A stretch of 64,000 bases of DNA from an uncultured Caulobacteraceae bacterium (GTDB lineage Bacteria; Pseudomonadota; Alphaproteobacteria; Caulobacterales; Caulobacteraceae). The first letter of the stretch is position 1. Each line of letters begins with the position of its first letter. The notes below the pieces were generated by a model that saw only the letters and a program-made list of their open reading frames with translations, was not told the origin of the DNA and searched no databases. Below are positions 43,192 through 52,340 of the stretch, piece after piece. Where the stretch lies: assembly GCA_903872075.1 (NCBI GenBank), contig CAIQJF010000011.1, positions 62,001-126,000 of the forward strand. Reading direction: 5' to 3'. The translations under genes and the position numbers were made by a program.

Positions 43192-44297
43192 TGCGAATTC
43201 TGCTGGCCACCGACGCCTGGGAGCCCCAGGTCAATGGTGTTGTGCGCACGCTGAGCCGTGTGATCCATGAATTGCGCCAGATGGATCAGCAGGTCGAGGT
43301 GATCAGCCCCGATCAGTTTTCGACGGTGCCGCTGCCGACATATCCTGAGATCAGGCTCGCGATCGGGGCGTATGAGAAGGTTCAGGAGCGGTTCAAGGCC
43401 TTCGAGCCCGAAGCGATTCACATCGCAACTGAAGGCCCGATCGGCTTGGCGGCCCGTCGCATCTGCCTCGAGTGGAAACTACCGTTCACAACCAGCTACC
43501 ACACCCGCTTTCCGGAGTACGTGTCCGCTCGCCTGCCCGTGCCCTTGGCGGCTGGCTACGCCTACATGCGCTGGTTCCATCGCCCGTCCGGACGCCTCAT
43601 GGTCGCCACCCCGACCATGCGCGCAGAACTTGAGGAGCATGGATTTCGCAATATCTCATTGTGGTCCAAAGGTCTGGACACCGAAATGTTCCGGCCTCGC
43701 CGTCAGAGCGAATTGGATATCTTCGAGGGCCTCCAGCGCCCGATCTGGCTCAATGTCGGTCGGGTAGCGGTCGAGAAGAACATTGAGGCCTTCGTCAGTC
43801 TGGAGTTGCCAGGGACGAAGGTCGTGGTCGGCGACGGACCGCAGCGGGAGGAACTTCAGGCGAAATACCCTGATGTGAAGTTCGTAGGCACGAAGTTCGA
43901 CGCTGATCTTGCCGCGCACTATGCCTGCGCCGACGTGTTCGTATTTCCGTCCCTGACCGACACGTTCGGTCTGGTGATTCTTGAGGCCTGGGGCGCCGGT
44001 ACGCCCGTAGCCGCCTTTTCGGCCCCTGGCCCCGTCGACATCATCCCGGGCACGGGCGCCGGCGTTTTGGCCCCCGGGCGTGCCGAAGGCCTTCGGGAGG
44101 CCTGTCTGGAAGCGCTGACCCTCGATCGCGCGCATGTGCGGCAGGTGGCGGAGCGATACTCGTGGCGCGCTTGCGCAGAGGAGTTCCTTCGGCTTTTGCA
44201 ACCGTACCCGGAACCGGAGAAGAGTCGTTTCTGGCGTCGGTTGCGAAGAATGGCCCGGCTGCGTCGTGGCTCGCCGCAAAGGGGCGTCGGCGGCTAA
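43191..44297 (+). CDS. agt: Agt-like GT4 glycosyltransferase
   Basis: A 368-residue family-4 glycosyltransferase. The first Rossmann domain has DAWEPQVNGVVRTL and TSYHTRFPEYV. The second domain has LNVGRVAVEKNIEAF, VVGDGPQREELQ and the sugar-nucleotide motif FPSLTDTFGLVILEAWGAG. It would transfer a sugar onto diacylglycerol released by PlcP, giving glycolipids that replace phospholipids. The start codon overlaps the preceding stop. A basic Arg-rich C-terminus (RRLRRMARLRRG) could associate with membranes. It is convergent with phnE. Confidence 0.82.
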   Translation: MRILLATDAWEPQVNGVVRTLSRVIHELRQMDQQVEVISPDQFSTVPLPTYPEIRLAIGAYEKVQERFKAFEPEAIHIATEGPIGLAARRICLEWKLPFTTSYHTRFPEYVSARLPVPLAAGYAYMRWFHRPSGRLMVATPTMRAELEEHGFRNISLWSKGLDTEMFRPRRQSELDIFEGLQRPIWLNVGRVAVEKNIEAFVSLELPGTKVVVGDGPQREELQAKYPDVKFVGTKFDADLAAHYACADVFVFPSLTDTFGLVILEAWGAGTPVAAFSAPGPVDIIPGTGAGVLAPGRAEGLREACLEALTLDRAHVRQVAERYSWRACAEEFLRLLQPYPEPEKSRFWRRLRRMARLRRGSPQRGVGG

Positions 44298-45097
44298 AGA
44301 AGCCGGGAGCGGATCAGTTGTGAGAGTATATCGATCCCCGATACGGCCACGATGATGATGATCACAATCGCGCTCGTCTGGCTGAACGAGAAGCTGTTGA
44401 TTGAATCGAACAGCGGCTGGCCGATGCCTCCCGCGCCGATCAGACTGAGGACCGTGGCCGAGCGCGCGTTCGATTCAAATCGATACAGCGCATAGCTGGT
44501 CCAGAGCGGGGCGACCTGGGGAAGCACGCCCCAGACAATTTCCTGTAGCGGCGCCGCCCCCGTCGCCCGCACGCCTTCCACCGGCGCACGGTCGATGGCC
44601 TCAACGGCCTCCGAAAACAGTTTGCCCAGCACGCCACCCGTATTGACCGCCAGAGCCATCACGCCGGCGAAAGGACCCAGGCCGACGGCCACGACGAAGA
44701 TCGCGCCGATCACAAGGTCCGGAACGGATCGAAGCACATCCAGTACGCGCCGGACCGGCTGCTGAATCCAAAACGGCGCCACATTGCGCGCACCGGCCAG
44801 ACCGAGCGGAATGGCCAGGGCTAACGCCAGCGCGGTGCCCCACAAGGCCATCTGCACAGTGAGCCACATATCGGCAATGTAGAGCCGGTAACCTCTGAAG
44901 TCCGGTCTGAGGAACTCGTCGCCAAACTGATGCATGTTTTGGCTGCCGGCCAACAGCTCACTAAACTTTCCAATCTCCGCCGTCTGCACTCCGATCGCCA
45001 GCAGCAGCGCCAGGCCGCCCCAGATGAGCACATCGAAGGCGATTCCGCTCAACGGCCGCTGCGGCGCCTTGGGAACGGCGGTCGATTCAAGTGTCAT
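44294..45097 (-). CDS. phnE: Phosphonate/phosphate ABC transporter permease
   Basis: A 267-residue inner-membrane permease of the PhnE family with about five to six helices. The N-terminal segment has GIAFDVLIWGGLALLLAIGV. The binding-protein-dependent permease loop includes AVEAIDRAPVEGVRATGAAP, with the EAA-type pattern facing the ATPase, and the C-terminus has LIGAGGIGQPLFDSI. It is the last gene of phnCDE and starts two bases after the phnD stop. No C-P lyase genes are present, so the import substrate may be a phosphonate or phosphate/phosphite. Confidence 0.88.
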   Translation of the reverse strand: MTLESTAVPKAPQRPLSGIAFDVLIWGGLALLLAIGVQTAEIGKFSELLAGSQNMHQFGDEFLRPDFRGYRLYIADMWLTVQMALWGTALALALAIPLGLAGARNVAPFWIQQPVRRVLDVLRSVPDLVIGAIFVVAVGLGPFAGVMALAVNTGGVLGKLFSEAVEAIDRAPVEGVRATGAAPLQEIVWGVLPQVAPLWTSYALYRFESNARSATVLSLIGAGGIGQPLFDSINSFSFSQTSAIVIIIIVAVSGIDILSQLIRSRLL

Positions 45098-45099
45098 GA

Positions 45100-46122
45100 C
45101 TATTGGGCCGCAGCCGGCGCACGCGTCCTGGACTCTAGGGCCGTCCGCTCGTCGCGGATCGCATCAAGGGCCGCCTTGGTGTCGGCGATCCGCTTGGCGT
45201 CACCGCTGTCCTTGGCCTCAAGCCAATGTTCCGTGGCCTCGATCTCGCGCACGGGCAGCAGGTGGTTGTCGTCGGCCGCCTTGAAGCCGCCAACGTGGAT
45301 CTTGGCCATGTAGCTACGCTGCCGCGCCGCATCCGCCGTCTGTCCCTGACCGTAGGTGAGGAAGAACTGACGCAGCTTCTCTTTCACGTCTGGATCCATA
45401 TCCTTACGCCAGACAATGGGATCCTCGGGCAGAACGGGGGATCGCCAGATGATGCGAACCTTCGCGTATTCCTGACCGCCGTTCATCTGGTTCATCGTCA
45501 GGGCGGTGGTATTGTTCGTGGCCGCGTCGATCTGACCGTTGGCCACCGCGAACAGATTGGTCTGGTGGCTCGAGCCGCTCCGCACCTGCTTGAAGCAGGT
45601 CGTGGGCTTAATGTTTTTCGGGCCGAACAAATAGGTCATCGGCGCCAAGGTGCCTGATGTCGAAAGCACGTCGCCGAGACCGAACGAGAGGCTCTTGTCG
45701 CACCTGAGCAGTTTTTCGAGCGTGAGGTTACTCTTGGCGTTAACGATGATGACGGACTGATAGCCGTCGCTACCCATAACGTTGAATGTGCGCGCAAAAA
45801 CCTCGCCGCCGCCTCGACGCACGGCCTCAAGACCGGACTGGTTCGAGAACCAGCCAGCGTCCGTCTTCTTGAAACGCATGGCTTCGACGAGCAAGGTGTA
45901 GTTGTTCGAGAAGTAAGGTGTCACCTTAAGTCCGGTCTGCTTCTGCATGTCATCAAGAATTGGTTGCCAATAGGACGACATGTTCTGAGTCGATTCCGTC
46001 GACAGCGCGGAAAATCTGACTTCCTTCGCCGCATGAGCGCCGGACTTCGGACCCGACTTGGAGCACGCGGTAAGGGTCAGTAGGGCGGCGGCGGCTAGGC
46101 TCAGCTGGCGGCGGTCGATCAA
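45100..46122 (-). CDS. phnD: Phosphonate-type ABC transporter substrate-binding lipoprotein
   Basis: A 340-residue binding protein of the PhnD family with a lipobox (LTLTAC) near residues 15-20, so anchored in the membrane facing the periplasm. The two-lobed PhnD pattern is visible: RFSALSTESTQNMSSYWQP, then FSNNYTLLVEAMRFKKTDAG, and GDVLSTSGTLAP. The start codon is TTG (46122), overlapping the phnC stop as TTGA. It captures a phosphonate- or phosphate-like ligand for PhnE and PhnC. Confidence 0.88.
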   Translation of the reverse strand: MIDRRQLSLAAAALLTLTACSKSGPKSGAHAAKEVRFSALSTESTQNMSSYWQPILDDMQKQTGLKVTPYFSNNYTLLVEAMRFKKTDAGWFSNQSGLEAVRRGGGEVFARTFNVMGSDGYQSVIIVNAKSNLTLEKLLRCDKSLSFGLGDVLSTSGTLAPMTYLFGPKNIKPTTCFKQVRSGSSHQTNLFAVANGQIDAATNNTTALTMNQMNGGQEYAKVRIIWRSPVLPEDPIVWRKDMDPDVKEKLRQFFLTYGQGQTADAARQRSYMAKIHVGGFKAADDNHLLPVREIEATEHWLEAKDSGDAKRIADTKAALDAIRDERTALESRTRAPAAAQ

Positions 46123-46916
46123 AGCGGTGCTCCTTCCCAGAAGGCGTCCTGAAACTCAGGACCATAGATATCGATCAGAATGTCGCGTCCGAGTCCGCTG
46201 GCGGGGCCGTCGTACGTCACGCGCCCGGACTTGAGCGCAATGACGCGGTCGCAATAGCGAAGCGCATAGTCGACCTGATGAAGCGTGACGAGCACAGTCA
46301 GGCCGTCGTTCCTGTTGAGATCTCGCAGGATGTCCATGACTCGCCGCGCCGAAACCGGATCCAGCGAGGCAACGGGTTCATCGGCAAGAACGACCTCGGC
46401 GCCCTGCACAAGGGTTCGCGCGATCGCGCCGCGCTGCTGTTGTCCACCTGACAGACTATTGGCCCGTTGCCCTGCTCGGTCCCCGACCCCGACTCGGGTC
46501 AAGGCGACCATCACCGCGTCGCGCGTCGCGCTTGGCCAGCGCCCGAGCAGGCCCCGCCAGAACCCGATCTGGCCGAGCGACCCAAGGGCGACATTCGTAA
46601 ACAGGGATAGCCGACCGACAAGATTGAATTGCTGGAAGACGAAACCTATCCGTCGGCGCGCGTCGCGCACCGAGCCTGACAAACGTCCCCGAGACTGCAC
46701 GGTGGCTCCGAAGCCCTCGATCACGCCGTCGCCGGCGTCTATGGTCACAAGGCCAGCTATAGCGCGGAGCAGGGTCGATTTCCCCGACCCGGAAGGACCG
46801 ATCAGAGCGATCATCTCACCGCGAGTGACGCGGACGGACACCCCGTCCAGGGCCCGCGCCCCGGGGTAGGTCTTCGATACGTTCCGCACAGATAGAACGG
46901 CGGCGGGAAACGTCAT
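46119..46916 (-). CDS. phnC: Phosphonate-type ABC transporter ATP-binding protein
   Basis: A 265-residue ABC ATPase. Walker A is GPSGSGKS (residues 40-47), the signature is NSLSGGQQQRGAIAR, and Walker B is EVVLADEP followed by ASLDP. VFQQFNLVGR is the Q-loop pattern of PhnC. It is the first gene of a phnCDE unit transcribed away from the decarboxylase gene. A single PHO-like half site (TGTCAT) lies upstream on minus, too little to claim PhoB control. Confidence 0.9.
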   Translation of the reverse strand: MTFPAAVLSVRNVSKTYPGARALDGVSVRVTRGEMIALIGPSGSGKSTLLRAIAGLVTIDAGDGVIEGFGATVQSRGRLSGSVRDARRRIGFVFQQFNLVGRLSLFTNVALGSLGQIGFWRGLLGRWPSATRDAVMVALTRVGVGDRAGQRANSLSGGQQQRGAIARTLVQGAEVVLADEPVASLDPVSARRVMDILRDLNRNDGLTVLVTLHQVDYALRYCDRVIALKSGRVTYDGPASGLGRDILIDIYGPEFQDAFWEGAPL

Positions 46917-47059
46917 CGGCGTTCCTTGTGCTTGCGCGGGCCGCGCGGGTCGGCCGTCATCCCGTGATCCTCATGACACAGCGGACCTTCGACGGTCCAG
47001 CCTCGGCTTGAAGTCGGCCGCAGGTCATTTTCCGCTTTACATTACCCACCCCTATAACT

Positions 47060-48388
47060 ATGTCGCCGTTCTCCGGCGGACCCGTTGTCCTCAAAAGCGC
47101 TGCTAACGCCGGTCTGGGTTCAACAATCTGCAGGGGGTTACGTGAATTGCACGCGTACCATACTCCCCTGGACCTGGTCCGTGAGCGGTCGCCGGAACGT
47201 CCTGTCGCCTTGGTGCGACGCGACGCCCTGGCCGTAGCGGCGCGCTGGTTCAGGACAAACTTCACCGGCGACGTTTTCTACGCGGTCAAGGCCAACCCAT
47301 CTCCCTGGGTCGTGCGGTCGCTTGCCGAAAACGGTGTGAACAGTTTCGACGTGGCGTCGATCGCCGAGGTCGAGCTTGTGAGCGAGTGTGCGCCGGGCGC
47401 GCGCATGGCGTTCATGCACCCTGTGAAAAGCCGGGCGGCGATCTCGTCGGCCTATTTCGATCATGGCGTTCGCACATTCTCGCTGGATAGCCACGACGAG
47501 CTCGCCAAGATTCAGGCCGCTACAGGCGGCGCGCAGGATCTGAATCTGATTGTCAGACTGGCGGTCGACGCTCCGGGCGCCGCCTATACGCTCAATGGCA
47601 AGTTCGGCGTGTCCGCGTTCGAGGCGCCGGATCTTCTTCGGGCGACCCGACAGGCGACGCGCGAACTCATGGGGGTCTCGTTCCATGTCGGCAGCCAGTG
47701 TATGCGGCCGTCCGCCTTCCAGGCGGCGATGGCCCAGGCATCACGGGCGCTGGTTCGCGCTGCGGTCTTCGCCGACGTCGTCGATGTGGGGGGAGGCTTC
47801 CCATCGGTCTATCCGGCGATGGTCCCCCCCGACCTCAGCGAGTACACGGCGGCCATCGAACGCGGCTTCGCGGACATGATGGTGCACGAAGCCACCGAGC
47901 TGTGGTGCGAGCCGGGCCGGGCCCTTGTGGCGGAGAGCGCTTCTCTTCTGACGCGGGTGGAGCTACGGAAGGGCGACTTCCTGTATTTGAACGATGGTTC
48001 TTACGGGTCTCTTTTCGACGCCGCGCACGCCAAATGGCCCTTTCCGGTAAAACTCGTTCGCGAGAGCGACGGCTCGGGAGCGACACTGCGCCCCTTCCAG
48101 TTCTACGGTCCGACCTGCGATTCCGTGGATCATATGCCGGGCCCGTTCTGGCTGCCGGATGATGTGCGCGAGGGTGACTATATCGAGATCGGCATGCTTG
48201 GCGCGTACGGCGTCGCCATGGCCACGCGCTTCAATGGCTTCGGCGAGATCGATTCGGCCGAAGTCACCGATGCGCCCATGGCGTCGATGTTCGGCCTGGC
48301 GCCGCGTTCCATAGCGACGCCGCGGCAGGATGGCGGTTCGGTCATCAAGCTGACGCGCGCCAAGGGTAAAAAGCGCCGCCGCCGCTAA
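47060..48388 (+). CDS. Ornithine/lysine-type PLP decarboxylase, fold III
   Basis: A 442-residue alanine-racemase-fold decarboxylase. The PLP lysine is Lys77 in FYAVKANP. HVGSQC, VVDVGGGFPSVYP, CEPGRALVAES and GPTCDSVD are the usual binding and specificity motifs, the last being the ornithine decarboxylase-type active-site Cys loop. Homologues begin near residue 30 (HAYHTPLDLV), so the TTG at 47147 preceded by AGGGGG may be the true start. The C-terminus ends in a basic tail (KGKKRRRR). With the deoxyhypusine-synthase-like gene it probably makes putrescine for polyamine synthesis. Confidence 0.88.
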   Translation: MSPFSGGPVVLKSAANAGLGSTICRGLRELHAYHTPLDLVRERSPERPVALVRRDALAVAARWFRTNFTGDVFYAVKANPSPWVVRSLAENGVNSFDVASIAEVELVSECAPGARMAFMHPVKSRAAISSAYFDHGVRTFSLDSHDELAKIQAATGGAQDLNLIVRLAVDAPGAAYTLNGKFGVSAFEAPDLLRATRQATRELMGVSFHVGSQCMRPSAFQAAMAQASRALVRAAVFADVVDVGGGFPSVYPAMVPPDLSEYTAAIERGFADMMVHEATELWCEPGRALVAESASLLTRVELRKGDFLYLNDGSYGSLFDAAHAKWPFPVKLVRESDGSGATLRPFQFYGPTCDSVDHMPGPFWLPDDVREGDYIEIGMLGAYGVAMATRFNGFGEIDSAEVTDAPMASMFGLAPRSIATPRQDGGSVIKLTRAKGKKRRRR

Positions 48389-48474
48389 ACGCGGCTGATC
48401 ACCTGAACTACCTGAGCCCCCGGCGCTAGACTTGGCGCCGGCCGCCATAACGCCTGCCTGATGGAACCGCTGAG

Positions 48475-49524
48475 ATGAACGCTCCTACGCCGAACACGAA
48501 GGCCGAACTGCTCTCCAAGGTCGTCGAACATGTGGACATCGCCGCCTATGATGCGCGGCCGGTGATCGACGCGATGCGGAAGATGAGCTTCACGTCTCGG
48601 GACACTGCCCGCGCAGCTGATATCCTCTCTATGGCGATCGAGGACGAGGCCTGCTCGCTGTGGGTGACTCTGGCTGGGTCCACCAGCGCTGGCGGCTGCA
48701 TGCACGTCTATCGCGACATGTTGCGCTACGGAATGGCTGACGTGATCGTCGCCACCGGCGCGTCGATCATCGACATGGACTTCTTTGAGGCCCTTGGCTT
48801 CAAGCACTATCAGGCGCAGGGCGGGGTCGACGACCGCGATCTTCGCGCGCTCTATATCGATCGAATCTACGATACCTATATCGACGAGGAAGAACTCCAG
48901 GCTTGCGATCATGCCATCAAGGAGATCACGGACAGCCTTGAACCTCGGCCCTACTCGTCACGGGAATTCATCTACGAAATCGGAAAATGGCTGGCGGCCG
49001 GCAACGCCAAGAAGCCTGGCAGCCTGATTCAGACGGCCTACGAAGAAGGCTGTCCGATCTTCTGCCCGGCGTTTACCGACAGTTCGGCGGGTTTCGGGCT
49101 GGTGAAACATCAGGTGGAGCGTATCAAGGCAAAGCAAGCCTATGTATCGATCGACTCAGTCGCCGATTTCCGGGAACTGACTGACGTCAAGATCGCGGCC
49201 GGGACAACCGGCCTGTTCATGGTGGGCGGCGGCGTGCCGAAGAACTTCGCTCAAGACACGGTAGTGTGTGCCGAGATTCTCGGAGTCGAGGCGGAAATGC
49301 ACAAATATGCCGTTCAAATCACGGTCGCCGATGTTCGGGACGGCGCCTGCTCGTCTTCCACGTTGAAAGAGGCCTGCTCGTGGGGGAAGGTCGATGTGAC
49401 ATGGGAGCAAATGGTGTTTGCAGAGGCGACCACCGTCGTGCCCCTGATCGCGTCTGACGCCTATCACCGCGGGTCTTGGAAGAGCCGCCGCAAACGGCGC
49501 TTCGCCCAGCTCTTCGCCGGCTGA
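48475..49524 (+). CDS. Deoxyhypusine synthase-like enzyme, probable polyamine synthase
   Basis: A 349-residue member of the deoxyhypusine synthase family. NAD-binding and active-site features are visible: LAGSTSAGGCMH, GASIIDMDFFEALG, and the catalytic lysine in CSWGKVD (about residue 305). Bacteria lack eIF5A, and bacterial members near ornithine decarboxylase genes form homospermidine or similar polyamines instead. An upstream PLP decarboxylase supports that. The C-terminus is basic (SRRKRRFAQ). The next gene follows 11 bases after the stop. Confidence 0.85.
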   Translation: MNAPTPNTKAELLSKVVEHVDIAAYDARPVIDAMRKMSFTSRDTARAADILSMAIEDEACSLWVTLAGSTSAGGCMHVYRDMLRYGMADVIVATGASIIDMDFFEALGFKHYQAQGGVDDRDLRALYIDRIYDTYIDEEELQACDHAIKEITDSLEPRPYSSREFIYEIGKWLAAGNAKKPGSLIQTAYEEGCPIFCPAFTDSSAGFGLVKHQVERIKAKQAYVSIDSVADFRELTDVKIAAGTTGLFMVGGGVPKNFAQDTVVCAEILGVEAEMHKYAVQITVADVRDGACSSSTLKEACSWGKVDVTWEQMVFAEATTVVPLIASDAYHRGSWKSRRKRRFAQLFAG

Positions 49525-49535
49525 GGAACGGTCGA

Positions 49536-50363
49536 GTGTCAGCGACGGTGATGATAGGCGCAGACCTGTCGCCGAAATGGAGCTTGGCGATCGCGATGGG
49601 CTTGTTGATCGTCCTGTTGGGGGCCCCAGGGATTGCGCAGTCGCCGTCGGGATCCGGTTATCTCGCGGGGCGGGAACCTGACACCGTATCGATCCTGCCG
49701 CAGGCGCCCGGGGTGGGCAGTGCCCGTGACACAGCTGATCGCGACATCTTCAGATCGACCCGCGCCCTGAAGACCAACGCCCCTGAACGGTGGGCCCTGG
49801 CTCGGCGCGACGCCGACGTGACGATCCCAGATCTCCTCGCCGACTTTTCCTGCGCGCTCGACATTCAACTCGACGCCGCTTCGGCGCCGGCCCTGACCGC
49901 TCTGCTGCGCAAGCTGCTTCCGGACATGGTCGCGACCTACAGCGCCCCGAAGGATCTCTACAGGCGCCCTCGGCCCTATCTCCGTGACGAGGGGGATTTG
50001 TGCATCGGGCGATCTGACGCCCTGGACAAGACGTTCGACTATCCGAGCGGTCACGCCACATTTGCCTGGACGGTGGGACTGATTCTCACCGAACTGGCGC
50101 CGGAGCGTGCTGGCGCTTTGCTCGCCCGAGCCCGTGCTTTCGGCGAAAGCCGGGCCGTCTGTGGGGTGCATAGCGCAAGCGCTGTCGCTGAAGCTAGGAC
50201 GGCGGGAGCCGCTCTTGTGGCCGCGCTGCATGGCGACGCGGTTTTTCGGGCGGACGTTGAGCGCGCCCGGTCCGAGCTTGCCGCGCTGAGAACCCATGCG
50301 CTCAAACCCAAGGCCGATGTCTGCGCGGCGGAGACCGCGCTGACACGCCGTTCGCCCTGGTAG
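49536..50363 (+). CDS. PAP2-family acid-phosphatase-like protein lacking a catalytic Asp
   Basis: A 275-residue protein, exported, with a hydrophobic leader (LAIAMGLLIVLLGAPGIAQS). The start is GTG at 49536 (GAGGAACGG upstream) or ATG at 49551. The class A phosphatase motifs KDLYRRPRPYL (KX6RP-like) and PSGHATFAW are intact. The third motif reads ESRAVCGVHSASA, where the usual Asp four residues after the His is Ala (codon GCT, 50181-50183). The residual His may still act, but activity is questionable. It could be a binding or moonlighting protein. Confidence 0.8.
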   Translation: MSATVMIGADLSPKWSLAIAMGLLIVLLGAPGIAQSPSGSGYLAGREPDTVSILPQAPGVGSARDTADRDIFRSTRALKTNAPERWALARRDADVTIPDLLADFSCALDIQLDAASAPALTALLRKLLPDMVATYSAPKDLYRRPRPYLRDEGDLCIGRSDALDKTFDYPSGHATFAWTVGLILTELAPERAGALLARARAFGESRAVCGVHSASAVAEARTAGAALVAALHGDAVFRADVERARSELAALRTHALKPKADVCAAETALTRRSPW

Positions 50364-50460
50364 GGGTTGCGCCCGACCCGGCGCTGGTTTCAATCCGCCG
50401 CTGGGGCCCCGCGACTCACCCACGCCCTTGGCAACGCAGTCGCTCGATGGGATTCGCAAC

Positions 50461-51402
50461 GTGACGGAATACAGCGGACTTGAGGTTTGGCGTGGTGGCG
50501 TCAACACCTGGGAGTGCGATGAGATGGGCCACCTCAACGTGCGCTTCTACGTCGCACACGCGATGGAAGGCCTTGTCGGGCTGGCGGCTGGCTTGGGCTT
50601 GCAGGGCGCCTTTGCGGAGCGCGCGAACGGCACCCTGATCGTGCAGGACCACCACATCCGGTTCCTGCGTGAGGCGCGGACCCGCGCCGCCTTGCATATG
50701 ATGGCGGGTGTCCTTGAGATTGGCGAGTGCGACGCGCGGCTGCTGCAACTGCTAATCCATACGGGCAGCGGGGAACTGGCCGCGAGCTTCCAGACCGTCG
50801 TGACTCATGTGACGGCCGGTGATGGCCGGCCCTTCCCCTGGGCTACGACCACACGGCGTCTGGCCGAGGGTCTCAAGATCGCGGTGCCAGCTTCCGCCGC
50901 CCCGCGAAGCCTTGGGCTGGAGGGCGTGTCCGGGACGGCCTCGCTTGAAGCGGCGAACCGCCATGGCCTGATCCGCATTGGCAGCGGTGCGGTCTCGCCG
51001 TCAGACTGCGATGCGTTCGGCCGGATGCGGCCCGAAGTCTTCATCGGACGCGTTTCGGACGGCATACCCGGTTTTGGGGCCGCGCTCCGCGCCGTACCGG
51101 GGGACGCTGCGGGCGCTCAGCGTCGGGAAGGCGTCGGCGGAGCAGTGCTCGAGTATCGTATCGCCTACCAGGCTTGGCCGAGGGCCGGCGATCGCTTCGA
51201 GATTCGCTCTGGGCTCGCGGCCGTGGGCGACAGGACGCAGCGCTTCGTCCATTGGATGCTTGACTCGGAGACGGGGCGACCCTGGGCGACGTCAGAGGCG
51301 GTGGCGATCGCCTTGGATCTGGAGGCGCGCAAGATCATACCGATTCCCGTAGTGGAACGGGCTCATCTTGAATCGCGGATTACGCCGGGTTTGGCGATGT
51401 AG
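50461..51402 (+). CDS. Double-hotdog acyl-CoA thioesterase-like protein
   Basis: A 313-residue protein from the GTG at 50461; a TTG at 50428 would add eleven residues. The first hotdog domain has WECDEMGHLNVRFYVAHA, the usual 4HBT active-site pattern with Asp and Asn/His. The second domain is recognisable from DCDAFGRMRPEVFIGRVSDG. Such proteins hydrolyse acyl-CoA or acyl-ACP. It ends in the convergent hydrolase gene with a 23-base overlap. The substrate is unknown. Confidence 0.8.
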   Translation: MTEYSGLEVWRGGVNTWECDEMGHLNVRFYVAHAMEGLVGLAAGLGLQGAFAERANGTLIVQDHHIRFLREARTRAALHMMAGVLEIGECDARLLQLLIHTGSGELAASFQTVVTHVTAGDGRPFPWATTTRRLAEGLKIAVPASAAPRSLGLEGVSGTASLEAANRHGLIRIGSGAVSPSDCDAFGRMRPEVFIGRVSDGIPGFGAALRAVPGDAAGAQRREGVGGAVLEYRIAYQAWPRAGDRFEIRSGLAAVGDRTQRFVHWMLDSETGRPWATSEAVAIALDLEARKIIPIPVVERAHLESRITPGLAM

Positions 51403-52285
51403 CCTGGGCCGAACGTCGTGTGATGGCGTTCGACAGAGCCGCCTGAACGAGGTCAGGCCGTTCCATCGGCAGAAAATGCGTTGAGCCGGGTACGGTCTCG
51501 ATGTTCATGTTCGTCCGCCCGGCCAGGGAGTGGCCGTCATACTGGAACGTCGATGCGGTTTCCGCGCGAAAGATATCGATCGGACAATGCACGTCGTCCA
51601 GCGCGGCCCACGGATCATGTTCGTGGGCGCCGTAGCCGGACGCTTCCCATTCGGGTGCACAAGTCAGGGTGACCTCCCCGTTGTCCTGGGCGCGGAAGCC
51701 GGCCGCGACGTAGTCATTCAGAATCTCGTCTGGCCATGTGCGGAATGCGCCCCGGCCCCGATAGGACGCCACGGCGTCCGCCCGGCTGGGGAAGTTCGCC
51801 CGGCGCCGTCGTGCGCCTTCGACCATCGGCGAATTGGCCGGAACAGGTCCGTGCTGTCGCGGAAGGATTACTGGATCGAACAGCACCAAGCCTCGGCAGC
51901 ACGCCGGCGTCGAGGCTGCGGCAAGGAGGCAGGCCGTGCCACCCATTGAATGTCCCGCTAGGATCACGCGCTCGAGCCCGTTCACGGCCAGGAAAGCCAG
52001 AAGATCGTCACGCAGATCCAGCCAGTCGCCACGGCCGTCCGTGGTCGTATCGAGGCTGGTTGCGCCGTGGCCCCGCTGGTCAATTGCCAGCAGCCGATGT
52101 GTTTTCGCCAGCGGGCCAAGAATTCGGCGATAGGTCAGGGCGTTGAAGCCGTTGGCGTGCACGAAGACCACGTCGACGGCGCGGTCCTGAGGACCAAATT
52201 CCAGGTAGGACATCTCCCCCGGACCTCGCCCTGGGAGGCGCGCACTTTTGGAGGCGGGGGAACTGGTGTCGCTATCGTCAGTCAT
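51380..52285 (-). CDS. Alpha/beta hydrolase
   Basis: A 301-residue alpha/beta hydrolase with the nucleophile elbow GHSMGG, an oxyanion region in VHANGFNALTYRRIL, RGHGATS, and a C-terminal catalytic His near STHFLPMERP. The substrate is unknown; epoxide hydrolases, esterases and lactonases share this pattern. It overlaps the end of the thioesterase-like gene convergently. Confidence 0.9.
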   Translation of the reverse strand: MTDDSDTSSPASKSARLPGRGPGEMSYLEFGPQDRAVDVVFVHANGFNALTYRRILGPLAKTHRLLAIDQRGHGATSLDTTTDGRGDWLDLRDDLLAFLAVNGLERVILAGHSMGGTACLLAAASTPACCRGLVLFDPVILPRQHGPVPANSPMVEGARRRRANFPSRADAVASYRGRGAFRTWPDEILNDYVAAGFRAQDNGEVTLTCAPEWEASGYGAHEHDPWAALDDVHCPIDIFRAETASTFQYDGHSLAGRTNMNIETVPGSTHFLPMERPDLVQAALSNAITRRSAQATSPNPA

Positions 52286-52300
52286 GGGCCCTGCTAGGCC

Positions 52301-52316
52301 AGCGGCGCGCGCCGCT
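52301..52316. repeat. Perfect 16-bp palindrome between CHAP and hydrolase genes
   Basis: AGCGGCGCGCGCCGCT is a perfect palindrome in the short gap between the CHAP-domain gene and the hydrolase gene, both on minus. It is only GC-rich and has no T tract, so it may slow transcription or bind a regulator. Confidence 0.4.
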
Positions 52317-52340
52317 CAAGTCAGGAAGCGACGATCGGCG

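Noticed and set aside
46950-46985. Pho box upstream of phnC
   Set aside because: Only one TGTCAT half is visible; the second half at the required spacing does not match.
42324-47116. A 14-base sequence shared upstream of the phosphoesterase (42324-42337) and near the decarboxylase start (47103-47116)
   Set aside because: Several 14-base matches are expected by chance in 64 kb, and flanking bases do not align.
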